Of a DNA stretch of 27,404 nucleotides, positions 6,350-13,692 are shown one piece after another (position 1 is the first letter of the stretch; every line of letters begins with the position of its first letter). Source of the stretch: an uncultured Campylobacter sp. (GTDB lineage: Bacteria; Campylobacterota; Campylobacteria; Campylobacterales; Campylobacteraceae); NCBI RefSeq assembly GCF_938045205.1, contig NZ_CALIMY010000030.1, forward strand, positions 1 to 27,404, given 5' to 3'. Below the pieces are notes generated by a model. That model worked only from the letters and a program-made list of their open reading frames with translations, did no database searches and was not told the origin of the DNA. Position numbers and translations under genes: made by a program.

Positions 6350-7562
6350 GCAGCGCAGATTGAGCGTGATTTGGTATAAGTGTGGCGTGACGCAGCAGCG
6401 CAAAGCACTTAAAATTTTATAAAATCTCTAAAAACTATTGAAAATTTTGCGCGAAGCAAAAAAATATCTAAAATTTATTACGTACGTTTGGATCTAGCGA
6501 TACAAAGTCGCGGTGTGAAGCATGGGCACGATGCCTATTCATGCCCGTATTTAGCTTGGTGTATCAGCGCGTCAAGTTGCAGAATCATATGAAGGTGCCA
6601 CATACTCGCGCATTGGCTAAGGAGCGCGCAATTTATTAATCGAATCGGCGCTAAGCTTTGAAGTTGCGAAGTCGCACCAAAAATTTCACCGTGCGGATTT
6701 GAATTAGTGACTTAAAGTGGCAAAGAAATACCCCAAAATTTAGCCGTGAGGCGGACGACGAACGATTTATTAATCAGATTGGTGCAAAGTCGCACTAAAA
6801 ATTCCGTCACGTGGAGTTGGCTGTTATGTCCGTTTATGTGTCTGCCAAAGCCTCGCAGCCTCAATATAAATATATATTTCATCGAGTGGATTTGAATTGG
6901 CGCCTAGGCGCTTGGATCGATCGTAAAATCAAGCCTTTAAAATTCTATTGCTCGGTTTTGACCTGCTACGCGATTTTCGCGGCATATAAAGGCGGTAAAA
7001 CGAGATCGTTAGGGTAGCTTTAAGGTGCAGTGCGATTTTTTTGCTTGCGCATGCGGTTTTAAGGCGCTTGGTAATTTCAGTTTACTCGCAGAATTTTAAG
7101 ATACGCGGTTTTTTGAGACTATAGCAGCGAGATTTTTTGGGTTTTTAGCGCGAAGGTATTTGGCGAATTTGCAGTGCTATGGCTCTGATTTTTGCCGAGA
7201 AATTTTAGAATTTTAAGATTTCGCAAGAGAATTTTGTGCGTTTTGGCGCTGCGTCAAACTTAAAATTTCATCTTGCCGCCGCGTAAGATTGCCCGCCTAA
7301 TCTTTTTGTATTTTTAAATACGGCGTATGTTTTGAGATTTGCGTCCGTTTTTGAAATTTTACTCCGAATAAACACCGAATACACAAAATAGGTAGCCCAG
7401 CGATAATTTTAGAAAGCCATGCAAGCTTACAATGCAAAAGCTAAAGCTTTATGAGAGGCGGAACTTAAAGCCTTTACCGATAATCTAGCCGCGCAAAATG
7501 CCGCCGCGTTACGGCGTGCTAAGGCACCCGAAGCGCCGCATTGTACGCTACGGTTTGCCTCA
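6350..7562. other. Long non-coding stretch, 1.2 kb, decayed or repetitive
   Basis: No intact gene is supported. Open frames of 60-80 codons here lack binding sites and plausible composition. The part from 6620 to 6900 holds degenerate direct repeats, and 7419-7568 looks like a broken coding remnant. The whole stretch has the appearance of eroded sequence between the lipoprotein gene and the converging rmuC. Confidence 0.55.
6630..6901 (+). repeat. Degenerate direct repeats (two copies plus a partial third)
   Basis: Copy A: ATTTATTAATCGAATCGGCGC (one base over at 6630-6650) followed at 6668-6701 by AAGTCGCACCAAAAATTTC and a GTGCGGATTTG tail. Copy B: ATTTATTAATCAGATTGGTGC at 6765-6785 followed immediately by AAGTCGCACTAAAAATTCC. 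A third partial match, GAGTGGATTTGAATTGG (about 6885-6901), resembles the tail of copy A (GTGCGGATTTGAATTAG). Copy A carries an extra ~17 bp in its middle. Function unknown. Confidence 0.45.
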
Positions 7563-7568
7563 TTATAG
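7419..7568 (+). pseudogene. Possible remnant of a small gene with an in-frame stop
   Basis: From ATG 7419 the frame reads MQAYNAKAKAL, hits TGA at 7452-7454, then continues EAELKAFTDNLAAQNAAALRRAKAPEAP and ends at TAG 7566-7568. The alanine/lysine-rich helical composition on both sides of the TGA and the codon choice look like genuine coding sequence interrupted by one nonsense change. It overlaps the 3' end of rmuC by a few bases. The family is unknown. Confidence 0.3.
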
Positions 7569-8633
7569 CTCGCTAAAACGCTCAAAGCGGGCTTTTAGAG
7601 ATTTTGCATTTTTGTTTAAAAGCTCCGCTTGCGCGGCGAGCTTATCTGCGTATGTTTGAAGCGACGTCGCATACTTAGCATGCGCCTCAAAGTCCGATTT
7701 TAGCGCGTAAATTTCATCTTTTACCGATTTTATATTTTGCGCGAGCGCCTCGTCTTTTACGAAGGTGCGGATCGTGCCTAAAAGCGCCAGCAGCGTCGTG
7801 GGTGATGCCGCAAAAATGCCGATTTGCGCGCAGTATTCAAGTACCTGCGGCAGCTTCTCGCAGACATAGACGAAAACCGCCTCGCTGGGCACAAATAGCA
7901 CCGCAAACTCCGTGCTAAGAGGCGGTATGATGTATTTTTCCGCGATATCTGCGGCGTGCTTTTTCATATCGGAGGCGAGTTGCTTATCCGCACTAGCAAG
8001 CGCTGCAGTGTCGTTTGAGGCGGAGGCAGCGATGATCTTTTCATAGCTTTGAAGTGGGAATTTTGAGTCGATGCAAAGAATTTTTTCTTTTGCGATATGC
8101 AGCGCGCAGTCCGCAATCCTGCCGTTTGGTAGGTGCTTTTGCAGCTCATAAAATGCGGTGTTTTGCCCATAGATCATCGATAAAATTCTCTCTAATCGGT
8201 ACTCGCCGAAGTTGCCACGCAGCTTGACGTTGCCTAAAATCGAGTTTAGCCTTGCGATTTCGTCACGCACCTGAAGTGAAGTTTTATTTTGTTCGCTCAT
8301 TCGCGCTAGATTTTCCGCTATGTCCTTAAAGCCGCGATCCAGCGAGCTTAAATTCTCGCTAAGCGCGCTATTTTGGCGCTGCAAACCCTCGCCTAGGGAT
8401 CTATTAAGATAATAGAGCTTATCGTTAAAGCCGTCGTTTAGGCTTTGATTTAGCTTAAAAAGCTCGGCACTTGCTCTCGCACTTTGAGCTGTGAGCCTTT
8501 CGTTTAAAAGCTCGCTAAGCGTGGAGTTTGCATCGCTTATGCGGCGGTTTTGTAGCACGAGCGCGATCAGCAAGGCAAGTACTAGTGCAGCAAAAAATGC
8601 AAACGCCGCGAGCACAATCCCATCAGCGCCCAT
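7563..8633 (-). CDS. rmuC: DNA recombination protein RmuC homologue
   Basis: 356 residues. RmuC proteins are membrane-anchored coiled-coil proteins with a nuclease-like core, linked to limiting DNA inversions. Seen: an N-terminal membrane anchor (about 5-28), a long coiled coil (30-135), then the family blocks LGNVKLRGNFGEYRLERIL (133-151), CIDSKFPLQSYEKI (187-200) and YIIPPLSTEFAVLFVPSEAV (from about 237), followed by a second coiled coil to the C-terminus. The family runs from about 350 to 500 residues, so this is a compact member. The ATG lies inside the 3' end of the FtsL-like gene (11-nt overlap), indicating translational coupling; the local binding site is weak. Confidence 0.92.
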   Translation of the reverse strand: MGADGIVLAAFAFFAALVLALLIALVLQNRRISDANSTLSELLNERLTAQSARASAELFKLNQSLNDGFNDKLYYLNRSLGEGLQRQNSALSENLSSLDRGFKDIAENLARMSEQNKTSLQVRDEIARLNSILGNVKLRGNFGEYRLERILSMIYGQNTAFYELQKHLPNGRIADCALHIAKEKILCIDSKFPLQSYEKIIAASASNDTAALASADKQLASDMKKHAADIAEKYIIPPLSTEFAVLFVPSEAVFVYVCEKLPQVLEYCAQIGIFAASPTTLLALLGTIRTFVKDEALAQNIKSVKDEIYALKSDFEAHAKYATSLQTYADKLAAQAELLNKNAKSLKARFERFSEL

Positions 8634-9432
8634 TTTCTTGCACGCTTTGCGGATCTAAAATTTCATTTTTGTAGCGCAGATATTCGATGTCGTTGTTAAG
8701 CGCGCGATTTTCCTCAAGCAAAACCTCGTGTTTGGTACGAAGCGCGGCGATGTCGCGGCTGATGTAATAAATTTCGTTGCGGATGTAAATCGCCGGCACC
8801 GTCAGCAAGAACGCAAATCCGATCAGCAGATAAACGACTAAAAGCTGATAAAGCGTGAGATTTTTCTCCTTTTTTTTCTCGGCATCGTAGTTGCGTAGTA
8901 GCTCGTCTTGTGCGCCAGCAAAACCGCCATAGCTGCGCCCTGCGGCAAGGCTTGCATAATCATGCGCGCCCAGATCTGCGTAATTTTGATTTTGTGTACC
9001 TGTAAAGCTTGCATCTGCAAACGCCGCGTAATCCGCCTTGCCGACAAAATTGGTACCTGCAAAATCGCCGTAGCTCGCTCCGCTGGAATTATCGCTGCCG
9101 CGAGTGGCTGAAATATTTGCGTCGTCGCGTCCTTTTAATTTGACTTTGTTGCTTTTATTAAATTTTGTTCCGACGCTTTCGGAATTTAGGTAGTTTTGGG
9201 TATTTATAAAGCCTGAACTTTCGAATTCTAAGCCAGCAAAATCGTCGTAACCGCCCGCTGCGCCCGCGTAGTTTCGTTTTACGGAAAGATCCGCGGCGAG
9301 CCTATCCTCTAGCTCCTCATCCGTCAGATCCTCCATAGCTCGTCTTTTCGCAAGCTCTATGCCCGCTAGATCGGATGTCCCTGCGAAGTCGTGCCCGTCA
9401 TCGTCGTCGGCAAAATATTCATATTTATTCAT
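8623..9432 (-). CDS. FtsL/DivIC-like bitopic protein with FAG-repeat cytoplasmic extension
   Basis: 269 residues in two unlike parts. The C-terminal third has one membrane segment (about 193-216, YQLLVVYLLIGFAFLL) followed by a coiled coil (219-256, RTKHEVLLEENRALNNDIE...), the topology of FtsL/FtsB-type divisome proteins. The N-terminal ~190 residues, predicted cytoplasmic, are low-complexity (Gly, Ala, Asp, Asn, Tyr, Phe) with FAG recurring at residues 16, 65, 124 and 171 in HDFAG, DDFAG, GDFAG and GGFAG. Same strand as rsmH, which normally precedes ftsL, although 1.1 kb of non-coding DNA lies between. GGAG sits 7 nt before ATG. The FtsL role is inference from topology and position; FtsL-type proteins usually lack such an extension. 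Confidence 0.75.
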   Translation of the reverse strand: MNKYEYFADDDDGHDFAGTSDLAGIELAKRRAMEDLTDEELEDRLAADLSVKRNYAGAAGGYDDFAGLEFESSGFINTQNYLNSESVGTKFNKSNKVKLKGRDDANISATRGSDNSSGASYGDFAGTNFVGKADYAAFADASFTGTQNQNYADLGAHDYASLAAGRSYGGFAGAQDELLRNYDAEKKKEKNLTLYQLLVVYLLIGFAFLLTVPAIYIRNEIYYISRDIAALRTKHEVLLEENRALNNDIEYLRYKNEILDPQSVQENGR

Positions 9433-10541
9433 CTAAAATCTCCATAAATTTAAAACCACGATCCTATTTTTACTTGCTGCCAAAGCGCCTGCGTCAAGAT
9501 AAATTCTGCTCGAAGCTCACAGCTAGCGTGCGCCCAGTAATGAGCCGTTAAGGTAAAATTTAAAAGCCAAAGCTACGAGCAAAATTTTTCTTTGCAATTT
9601 TACCTCGGTAAATGGAATTTTATCTTAACTTGCCAAATTCTATCTCGGCCAGCAAAGGCAAATTTTAATTTAGCGGGCTATTTTTGTTAATTTTGCTCAC
9701 TCTTTGCACCGGCGGCAGGCTCGTGGAATCAGGTAAAGATAAATTCCAGCCGTAGCGGGCAAGATTATGCTGCTTTTACCCATTTTATACGCTGCCGGCT
9801 TGCAAAATTTATATCGGCAGCAGAGCTTATCTGCTGAGTCCCGCTGTCTAGTTTTAAATTTCTACGTTGGCGGTTTTTGCATTTGCTACGAAATTTCATT
9901 TACTTCAATCGCTATCTATCTGCAAAATTCTATCTTGACAAACGAAATTTCAATGTCTTTGCCTATTTGCACCGCCTGCTTAGGAAATTCATTTTGACAG
10001 GTAAAAATCGAGCTCACTTTACCGAGATTGACTATTTATAAAATTTTGTCAAATCGTCTGAAAAACCGCTTAAAATTTCACTGCGTCTTCGATGCGCCTT
10101 AAAACGCTAAGCGAAGGGGATATCGCTTGCAAGATAGGCTCTATCGTCTAAAAAAATCAATGAAATTACGGCTCACTTGCAAAATTTCTTTAATGCAAAG
10201 GACTTAGATTTGGCATTACGCCGCTTGCTTTAGGCACCAAATTTTAACTTTCGTTCGGTTCTATATCTATGTTGCCACTTAGTTTTTAAAATATGCAGCA
10301 GCTAAATCTCATAAAATTATACATTAAATTTAGCGTAAAATTCAACGTTAAACTTTTTGTTAAATTTTATGATTTGGCTATTAGGTGTCCAAAAAAAACA
10401 CCGAAAATATTATAAATTCTAAAGCGAATCTTTGAAAGCTGAATTTTAAAATTCCATAAAATTTTAAAATTTAATGCCTGCAAAATCTGTAAATTTTACA
10501 AAATTTCGTCAAAATTTAAAATTCATAGCAATCAAAGGCGG
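9433..10541. other. Long non-coding stretch, 1.1 kb, dense in AAATTT words
   Basis: No supported gene on either strand; the 76-codon frame at 9767-9997 has no binding site and an improbable sequence. By hand I count 19 AAATTT hexamers here, many inside longer AAAATTTTA words. Loose repeats include CCAAATTCTATCTCGGC (9643-9659) and CAAAATTCTATCTTGAC (9922-9938), and an inverted repeat GCTGCCG(17)CGGCAGC at 9791-9821. It separates rsmH from the FtsL-like gene, which are usually adjacent. Confidence 0.6.
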
Positions 10542-11477
10542 TCATTTCAGTCGAAAAATTCTTAACTTTGCACTTGCGGCTCGCGAGTTTTGCGCAAGCT
10601 CTTGCGCGTCCGCTATTATAGGGCTTTTGGTTAGGATTTTCCCTAACGAATGCCCGCCGCCGCATTCGCAGCGCATAAATTCGCTAGGGCAGACGCAATC
10701 GCGCTCCCACGCCCTAAATCGCTCCTTTACTATGCGGTCTTCAAGCGAATGAAACGAGATTATAGCGACAGTTACATTAGTTAGAATTGAATCGCGCGAT
10801 TTTTGCTCAATGAGTGTGAGCAGGCGCTTTAGCTCGCCAAGCTCGTCGTTTACCTCGATGCGGATCGCCTGAAATGCTAGCGTAGCCGTGCTGATGCTGC
10901 GCCCTTTAACGGGCTTCGTTCCGATTAAATTTGCCAAAGCTTTAGCGCTTGTTAGTGGTGCGTTAGTCCGCGCAGTAGCTATTTTAGCAGCGATTGCGTT
11001 AGCGTTTGTTAGCTCGCCGTATTCGCGGAAAATGCGCGCCAGATCCGCTTGCGAGTAGTGGTTTACGACGTATGCCGCATCTAGAGCTGCGCTCTCGTCC
11101 ATTCGCATATCCAGCGCATCGCTTTTGGTGGAAAAGCCGCGCGAGTTTTTATCCAGCTGAAGAGATGAAACGCCAATGTCGGCTAAGATCCCGCGAACTG
11201 CGCGGAGTTTTTGTTCGGGCAGAATTTCTAAAATTTCGCTAAATTTTGCTTTGTGGATTTCTATGCGATCTTTAAATTTACTGAGCCGCTCGCGCGAAAA
11301 TTCTATCGCTTGGGCATCTCTGTCGCAAGCGATGAGTTTAAGGTGCGGATTAGCGGTCAAAATGCCCTCGCTGTGCCCTCCGTAGCCTAACGTGCAGTCG
11401 ATAACGTAGCCGTCTTCAAGCTGCGAAAATGCGGCGATCGTTTGCGAAAAAAGCACCGGAATATGTGGAGCTTGCAC
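10542..11477 (-). CDS. rsmH: 16S rRNA (cytosine(1402)-N(4))-methyltransferase RsmH
   Basis: RsmH (MraW) N4-methylates C1402 of 16S rRNA using S-adenosylmethionine. The 311-residue product carries HIPVLFSQTI at the start, the SAM-binding DCTLGYGGHSEGIL (27-40), DIGVSSLQLDKNSRGFS, LDMRMD, and the C-terminal ISFHSLEDRIVKERFR. A CVCPSEFMRCECGGG block near the end matches the cysteine-rich tail of the family. Start is GTG (11477), with AAAGGA 9 nt upstream. It diverges from the aldolase-like gene with only 64 bp between start codons, so the two share a promoter region. In many bacteria it begins the division/cell-wall cluster; here the ftsA-ftsZ group lies on the opposite strand. Confidence 0.96.
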   Translation of the reverse strand: MQAPHIPVLFSQTIAAFSQLEDGYVIDCTLGYGGHSEGILTANPHLKLIACDRDAQAIEFSRERLSKFKDRIEIHKAKFSEILEILPEQKLRAVRGILADIGVSSLQLDKNSRGFSTKSDALDMRMDESAALDAAYVVNHYSQADLARIFREYGELTNANAIAAKIATARTNAPLTSAKALANLIGTKPVKGRSISTATLAFQAIRIEVNDELGELKRLLTLIEQKSRDSILTNVTVAIISFHSLEDRIVKERFRAWERDCVCPSEFMRCECGGGHSLGKILTKSPIIADAQELAQNSRAASAKLRIFRLK

Positions 11478-11509
11478 TTAAATTTATCCTTTTGAAATTT
11501 CTAATCCTA

Positions 11510-11515
11510 TATAAT
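11510..11515 (+). promoter_or_regulatory. -10 box for the aldolase-like gene
   Basis: TATATAAT in the 64-bp divergent spacer, 26 nt upstream of the ATG at 11542. Its complement, TATTATATAGG, could serve rsmH in the other direction. Confidence 0.45.
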
Positions 11516-11541
11516 AGCGAAATTTTTTACAAAGGCGAGAG

Positions 11542-12102
11542 ATGGACGAGTATTATTATGAAATTTTACGCAAAATTTCGCTTTCGATGTTTAGAGATAG
11601 GCTTTTTGGGATCTTTCACGGCTCGATTTCAGCAAAAATTAAAGAAAATCAGTTCTTGATCAACAAAAAAGACGCGATTTTCGATAGCCTGGATAGGGAT
11701 GATTTTATAACGCTGTTTTCAAAAAAAGACTACCGCTGGCAGAATGCTAGCATCGATAGCGACATACATATAAATATCTACAAAAATATAAAAGAGGCAA
11801 AATTCGTAACCTACGCGACACCGCCGTATCTTGTCGCATATACGCTGGAGCATGATTTTATTTTGCCGCGAGATTACTTTGGGGTGAGCAAATTTAAGCG
11901 CATTGAAATTTACGATCCTAAGAGCTACGACGACTGGCACGAGCGTGCGCCGTATGAAATTTGTAACTATATGATAAATGAAAATAGCGATATAATGGTG
12001 ATTCGCGGCTATGGGGTTTTTGCCCATGCAAGGAGCGCGCAGCAAATGGCGAAAAAAATAGCGATTTTAGAAATGAGTTCAAAGCTGCTTTTGCTAAGCT
12101 AA
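11542..12102 (+). CDS. Class II aldolase/adducin-like protein lacking metal histidines
   Basis: 186 residues, cytosolic. The fold is suggested by FRDRLFGIFHGSISAKI followed by FLINKKDAIFDSL (the SGNIS / FLITPSG region of class II aldolases), then KFVTYATPPYLVAYTLE where true enzymes have the metal-binding HxHPP, and a C-terminal VIRGYGVFAHARSAQQMAKK where they have NHGxxxxG followed by the helix. Both the HxH pair and the NHG histidine are replaced (YAT, RGYG), so zinc-dependent aldolase activity is unlikely; a structural or regulatory role, as in adducin, is possible. AAAGGCGAG precedes the ATG. It sits between rsmH and the ppiD-ftsA-ftsZ group. Confidence 0.75.
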   Translation: MDEYYYEILRKISLSMFRDRLFGIFHGSISAKIKENQFLINKKDAIFDSLDRDDFITLFSKKDYRWQNASIDSDIHINIYKNIKEAKFVTYATPPYLVAYTLEHDFILPRDYFGVSKFKRIEIYDPKSYDDWHERAPYEICNYMINENSDIMVIRGYGVFAHARSAQQMAKKIAILEMSSKLLLLS

Positions 12103-12127
12103 GATTAATGTATACCAAATCATTTAC

Positions 12128-12137
12128 TAACGCGTTA
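12128..12137. other. 10-bp palindrome TAACGCGTTA upstream of the ppiD-fts group
   Basis: TAACGCGTTA is a perfect palindrome that runs into a TATAAT (12136-12141). It is placed where a regulator of the ppiD-ftsA-ftsZ transcript might bind, but a palindrome this short can occur by chance. Confidence 0.3.
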
Positions 12138-12186
12138 TAATTCGCTAAAAATGCCTATTTTTCAGCCTTACATAAGGTTTTATCTG

Positions 12187-12192
12187 TATAAT
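12187..12192 (+). promoter_or_regulatory. -10 box for the ppiD-ftsA-ftsZ unit
   Basis: TGTATAAT 42 nt upstream of the ppiD-like start; a second TATAAT at 12136-12141 may be an alternative promoter. T-rich sequence precedes both, as in Campylobacter sigma-70 promoters, with no clear -35. Confidence 0.5.
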
Positions 12193-12234
12193 TACTAACA
12201 AAAAATTTCTTTAGTTAGCTATTTAAGGATTTAG

Positions 12235-13692
12235 ATGATAGAATGGATGCAAAAGCATAAGAAGTCGCTTATACCAACTATTTGGATAAGCACGATAGCC
12301 TTCGTGGGCGCAGGCTTCGTCGGCTGGGGCGCATATGATATGAACGCTAATCGTGCAGGCTCAATCGCTAGAGTAGGGCAGATTTCTATAACAAATCAAG
12401 AATTAAACACAAAATATTCCGAACTATACAACAGGCTGAGTGCTATGAGCGATGGGCAATTTACTCAAGAACAAGCCAAAAATATGCATCTAGATCAGAT
12501 CGCAGTAGATCAGCTAATCGGCGAGGCGTATTTTCTAAATTTTGCTAAAGATTTAGGCGTTCAGGCTAGTGATAAAGATGTGGCGGAATTTGTACTGAAC
12601 TCGCCAAATTTCCAAGAAAATGGCGCATTTAGTAAGGAACTTTACAACAACGTAGTAAAAAATTCTGGACTTACTAAAAAAGAATTTGAGCGCAATCTAC
12701 AAAAGGTCCTAACTTTAGAAAAGCTTGGCAAAGCGCTAAAAATAACGCCTAGCCCTAAGATCGTAGAAGCATTTGCAGCATCGCAGCTGATGCAGGATAA
12801 GGTTTCTGCAGAGATAATCTACGCAGACGCTAACGTCACTTTTAATGACGACGAGCTAAAGAAATTTTGGGAAGGTGAGAAATCGCACTTTATGACCGAG
12901 AAAAAATATAATCTAGGGGCCTATTTCGTAGCGCCTAGCAATGCGGACATAAACGAAACCGAGCTAAGTAAATTTTACGAAGAACACAGAGGCGAGTATA
13001 GAAGCCTGGATGATAAACTATTGGATTTTGCAGAAGCCAAACCTAATGTCTTAAAAGATTACCGCATGGATCAGGTTAAAAAAGACGCTACAAAGGATTA
13101 TCTGGAGATCAAAAAAGGCAAGCTCGATACTAATGAAACTATAGTTGCTACGGCTAGCAATTTTCCAATATCTGAGATTGAGGTGGCAAAGCCAGGAGAT
13201 GTCATCAAGCCTTTCGAGTACAAAGGCGGATATTTGATTGCTAAACTGAACGGCGTAGAGCAGCCTAGGCAGATGAGCTTTGAAGAGGCTAAGTCTTTGG
13301 CTTCTAAAGAATTTGAAACAAAAAAACGTAAAGAGCTACTTGAAAAAAGAGCTCAAGATGCGCTTAAAAATTTCAAAGGCGAAGATTTCGGCACGCTATC
13401 TCTTAATAGTAAAAATAATACCAAGCTAAGCGATGACGAATTTTATAAATTTCTTATCGATATGTTTAATAAGCCTGCGAAAGAAGGGATAGTGATGTTT
13501 GATAACAAAGCCGTAGTGTATAAAATTTCACAGCAGAGCCTAGGAAGTAGCGAAGAGATAGATAAAGAAAAAGCGATCGTAGCCGATAGGATAACTGCGT
13601 TATTAAATTCTAATTTGCAAGATGATCTAACCAAAATGCTAGAAAAGCGCTATAAAACCGAAAGATATTTTAAAGGTAAAGACAGTGAGTGA
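12235..13692 (+). CDS. PpiD/SurA-like membrane-anchored periplasmic chaperone
   Basis: 485 residues. An uncleaved N-terminal anchor (about 12-33, rich in Ile/Gly/Val/Trp) is preceded by a basic MQKHKKS, so the bulk faces the periplasm. Residues ~45-180 are a SurA/PpiD-type N-terminal chaperone domain (VGQISITNQELNTKY, DQLIGEAYFLNFAKDLG, SGLTKKEFERNLQKVL). The second half has PPIase-like pieces (VAKPGDVIKPFEYKGGYLIAKL, then QPRQMSFEEAK), but I cannot see a complete parvulin domain, so isomerase activity is uncertain. Such proteins help outer-membrane and secreted proteins fold. AAGGA precedes ATG. Its last 8 nt overlap the ftsA start, so it is co-transcribed with the division genes, an arrangement I recall from C. 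jejuni. Confidence 0.88.
   Translation: MIEWMQKHKKSLIPTIWISTIAFVGAGFVGWGAYDMNANRAGSIARVGQISITNQELNTKYSELYNRLSAMSDGQFTQEQAKNMHLDQIAVDQLIGEAYFLNFAKDLGVQASDKDVAEFVLNSPNFQENGAFSKELYNNVVKNSGLTKKEFERNLQKVLTLEKLGKALKITPSPKIVEAFAASQLMQDKVSAEIIYADANVTFNDDELKKFWEGEKSHFMTEKKYNLGAYFVAPSNADINETELSKFYEEHRGEYRSLDDKLLDFAEAKPNVLKDYRMDQVKKDATKDYLEIKKGKLDTNETIVATASNFPISEIEVAKPGDVIKPFEYKGGYLIAKLNGVEQPRQMSFEEAKSLASKEFETKKRKELLEKRAQDALKNFKGEDFGTLSLNSKNNTKLSDDEFYKFLIDMFNKPAKEGIVMFDNKAVVYKISQQSLGSSEEIDKEKAIVADRITALLNSNLQDDLTKMLEKRYKTERYFKGKDSE

Noticed and set aside
6811..7017. 68-codon plus-strand ORF starting MELAVMSVYVSAKAS
   Set aside because: No ribosome binding site, lies in the degenerate repeat region, and its product looks random.
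9767..9997. 76-codon plus-strand ORF in the rsmH-FtsL-like gap
   Set aside because: No binding site; hydrophobic, Cys/Ile/Leu-rich product characteristic of translated AT-rich spacer.
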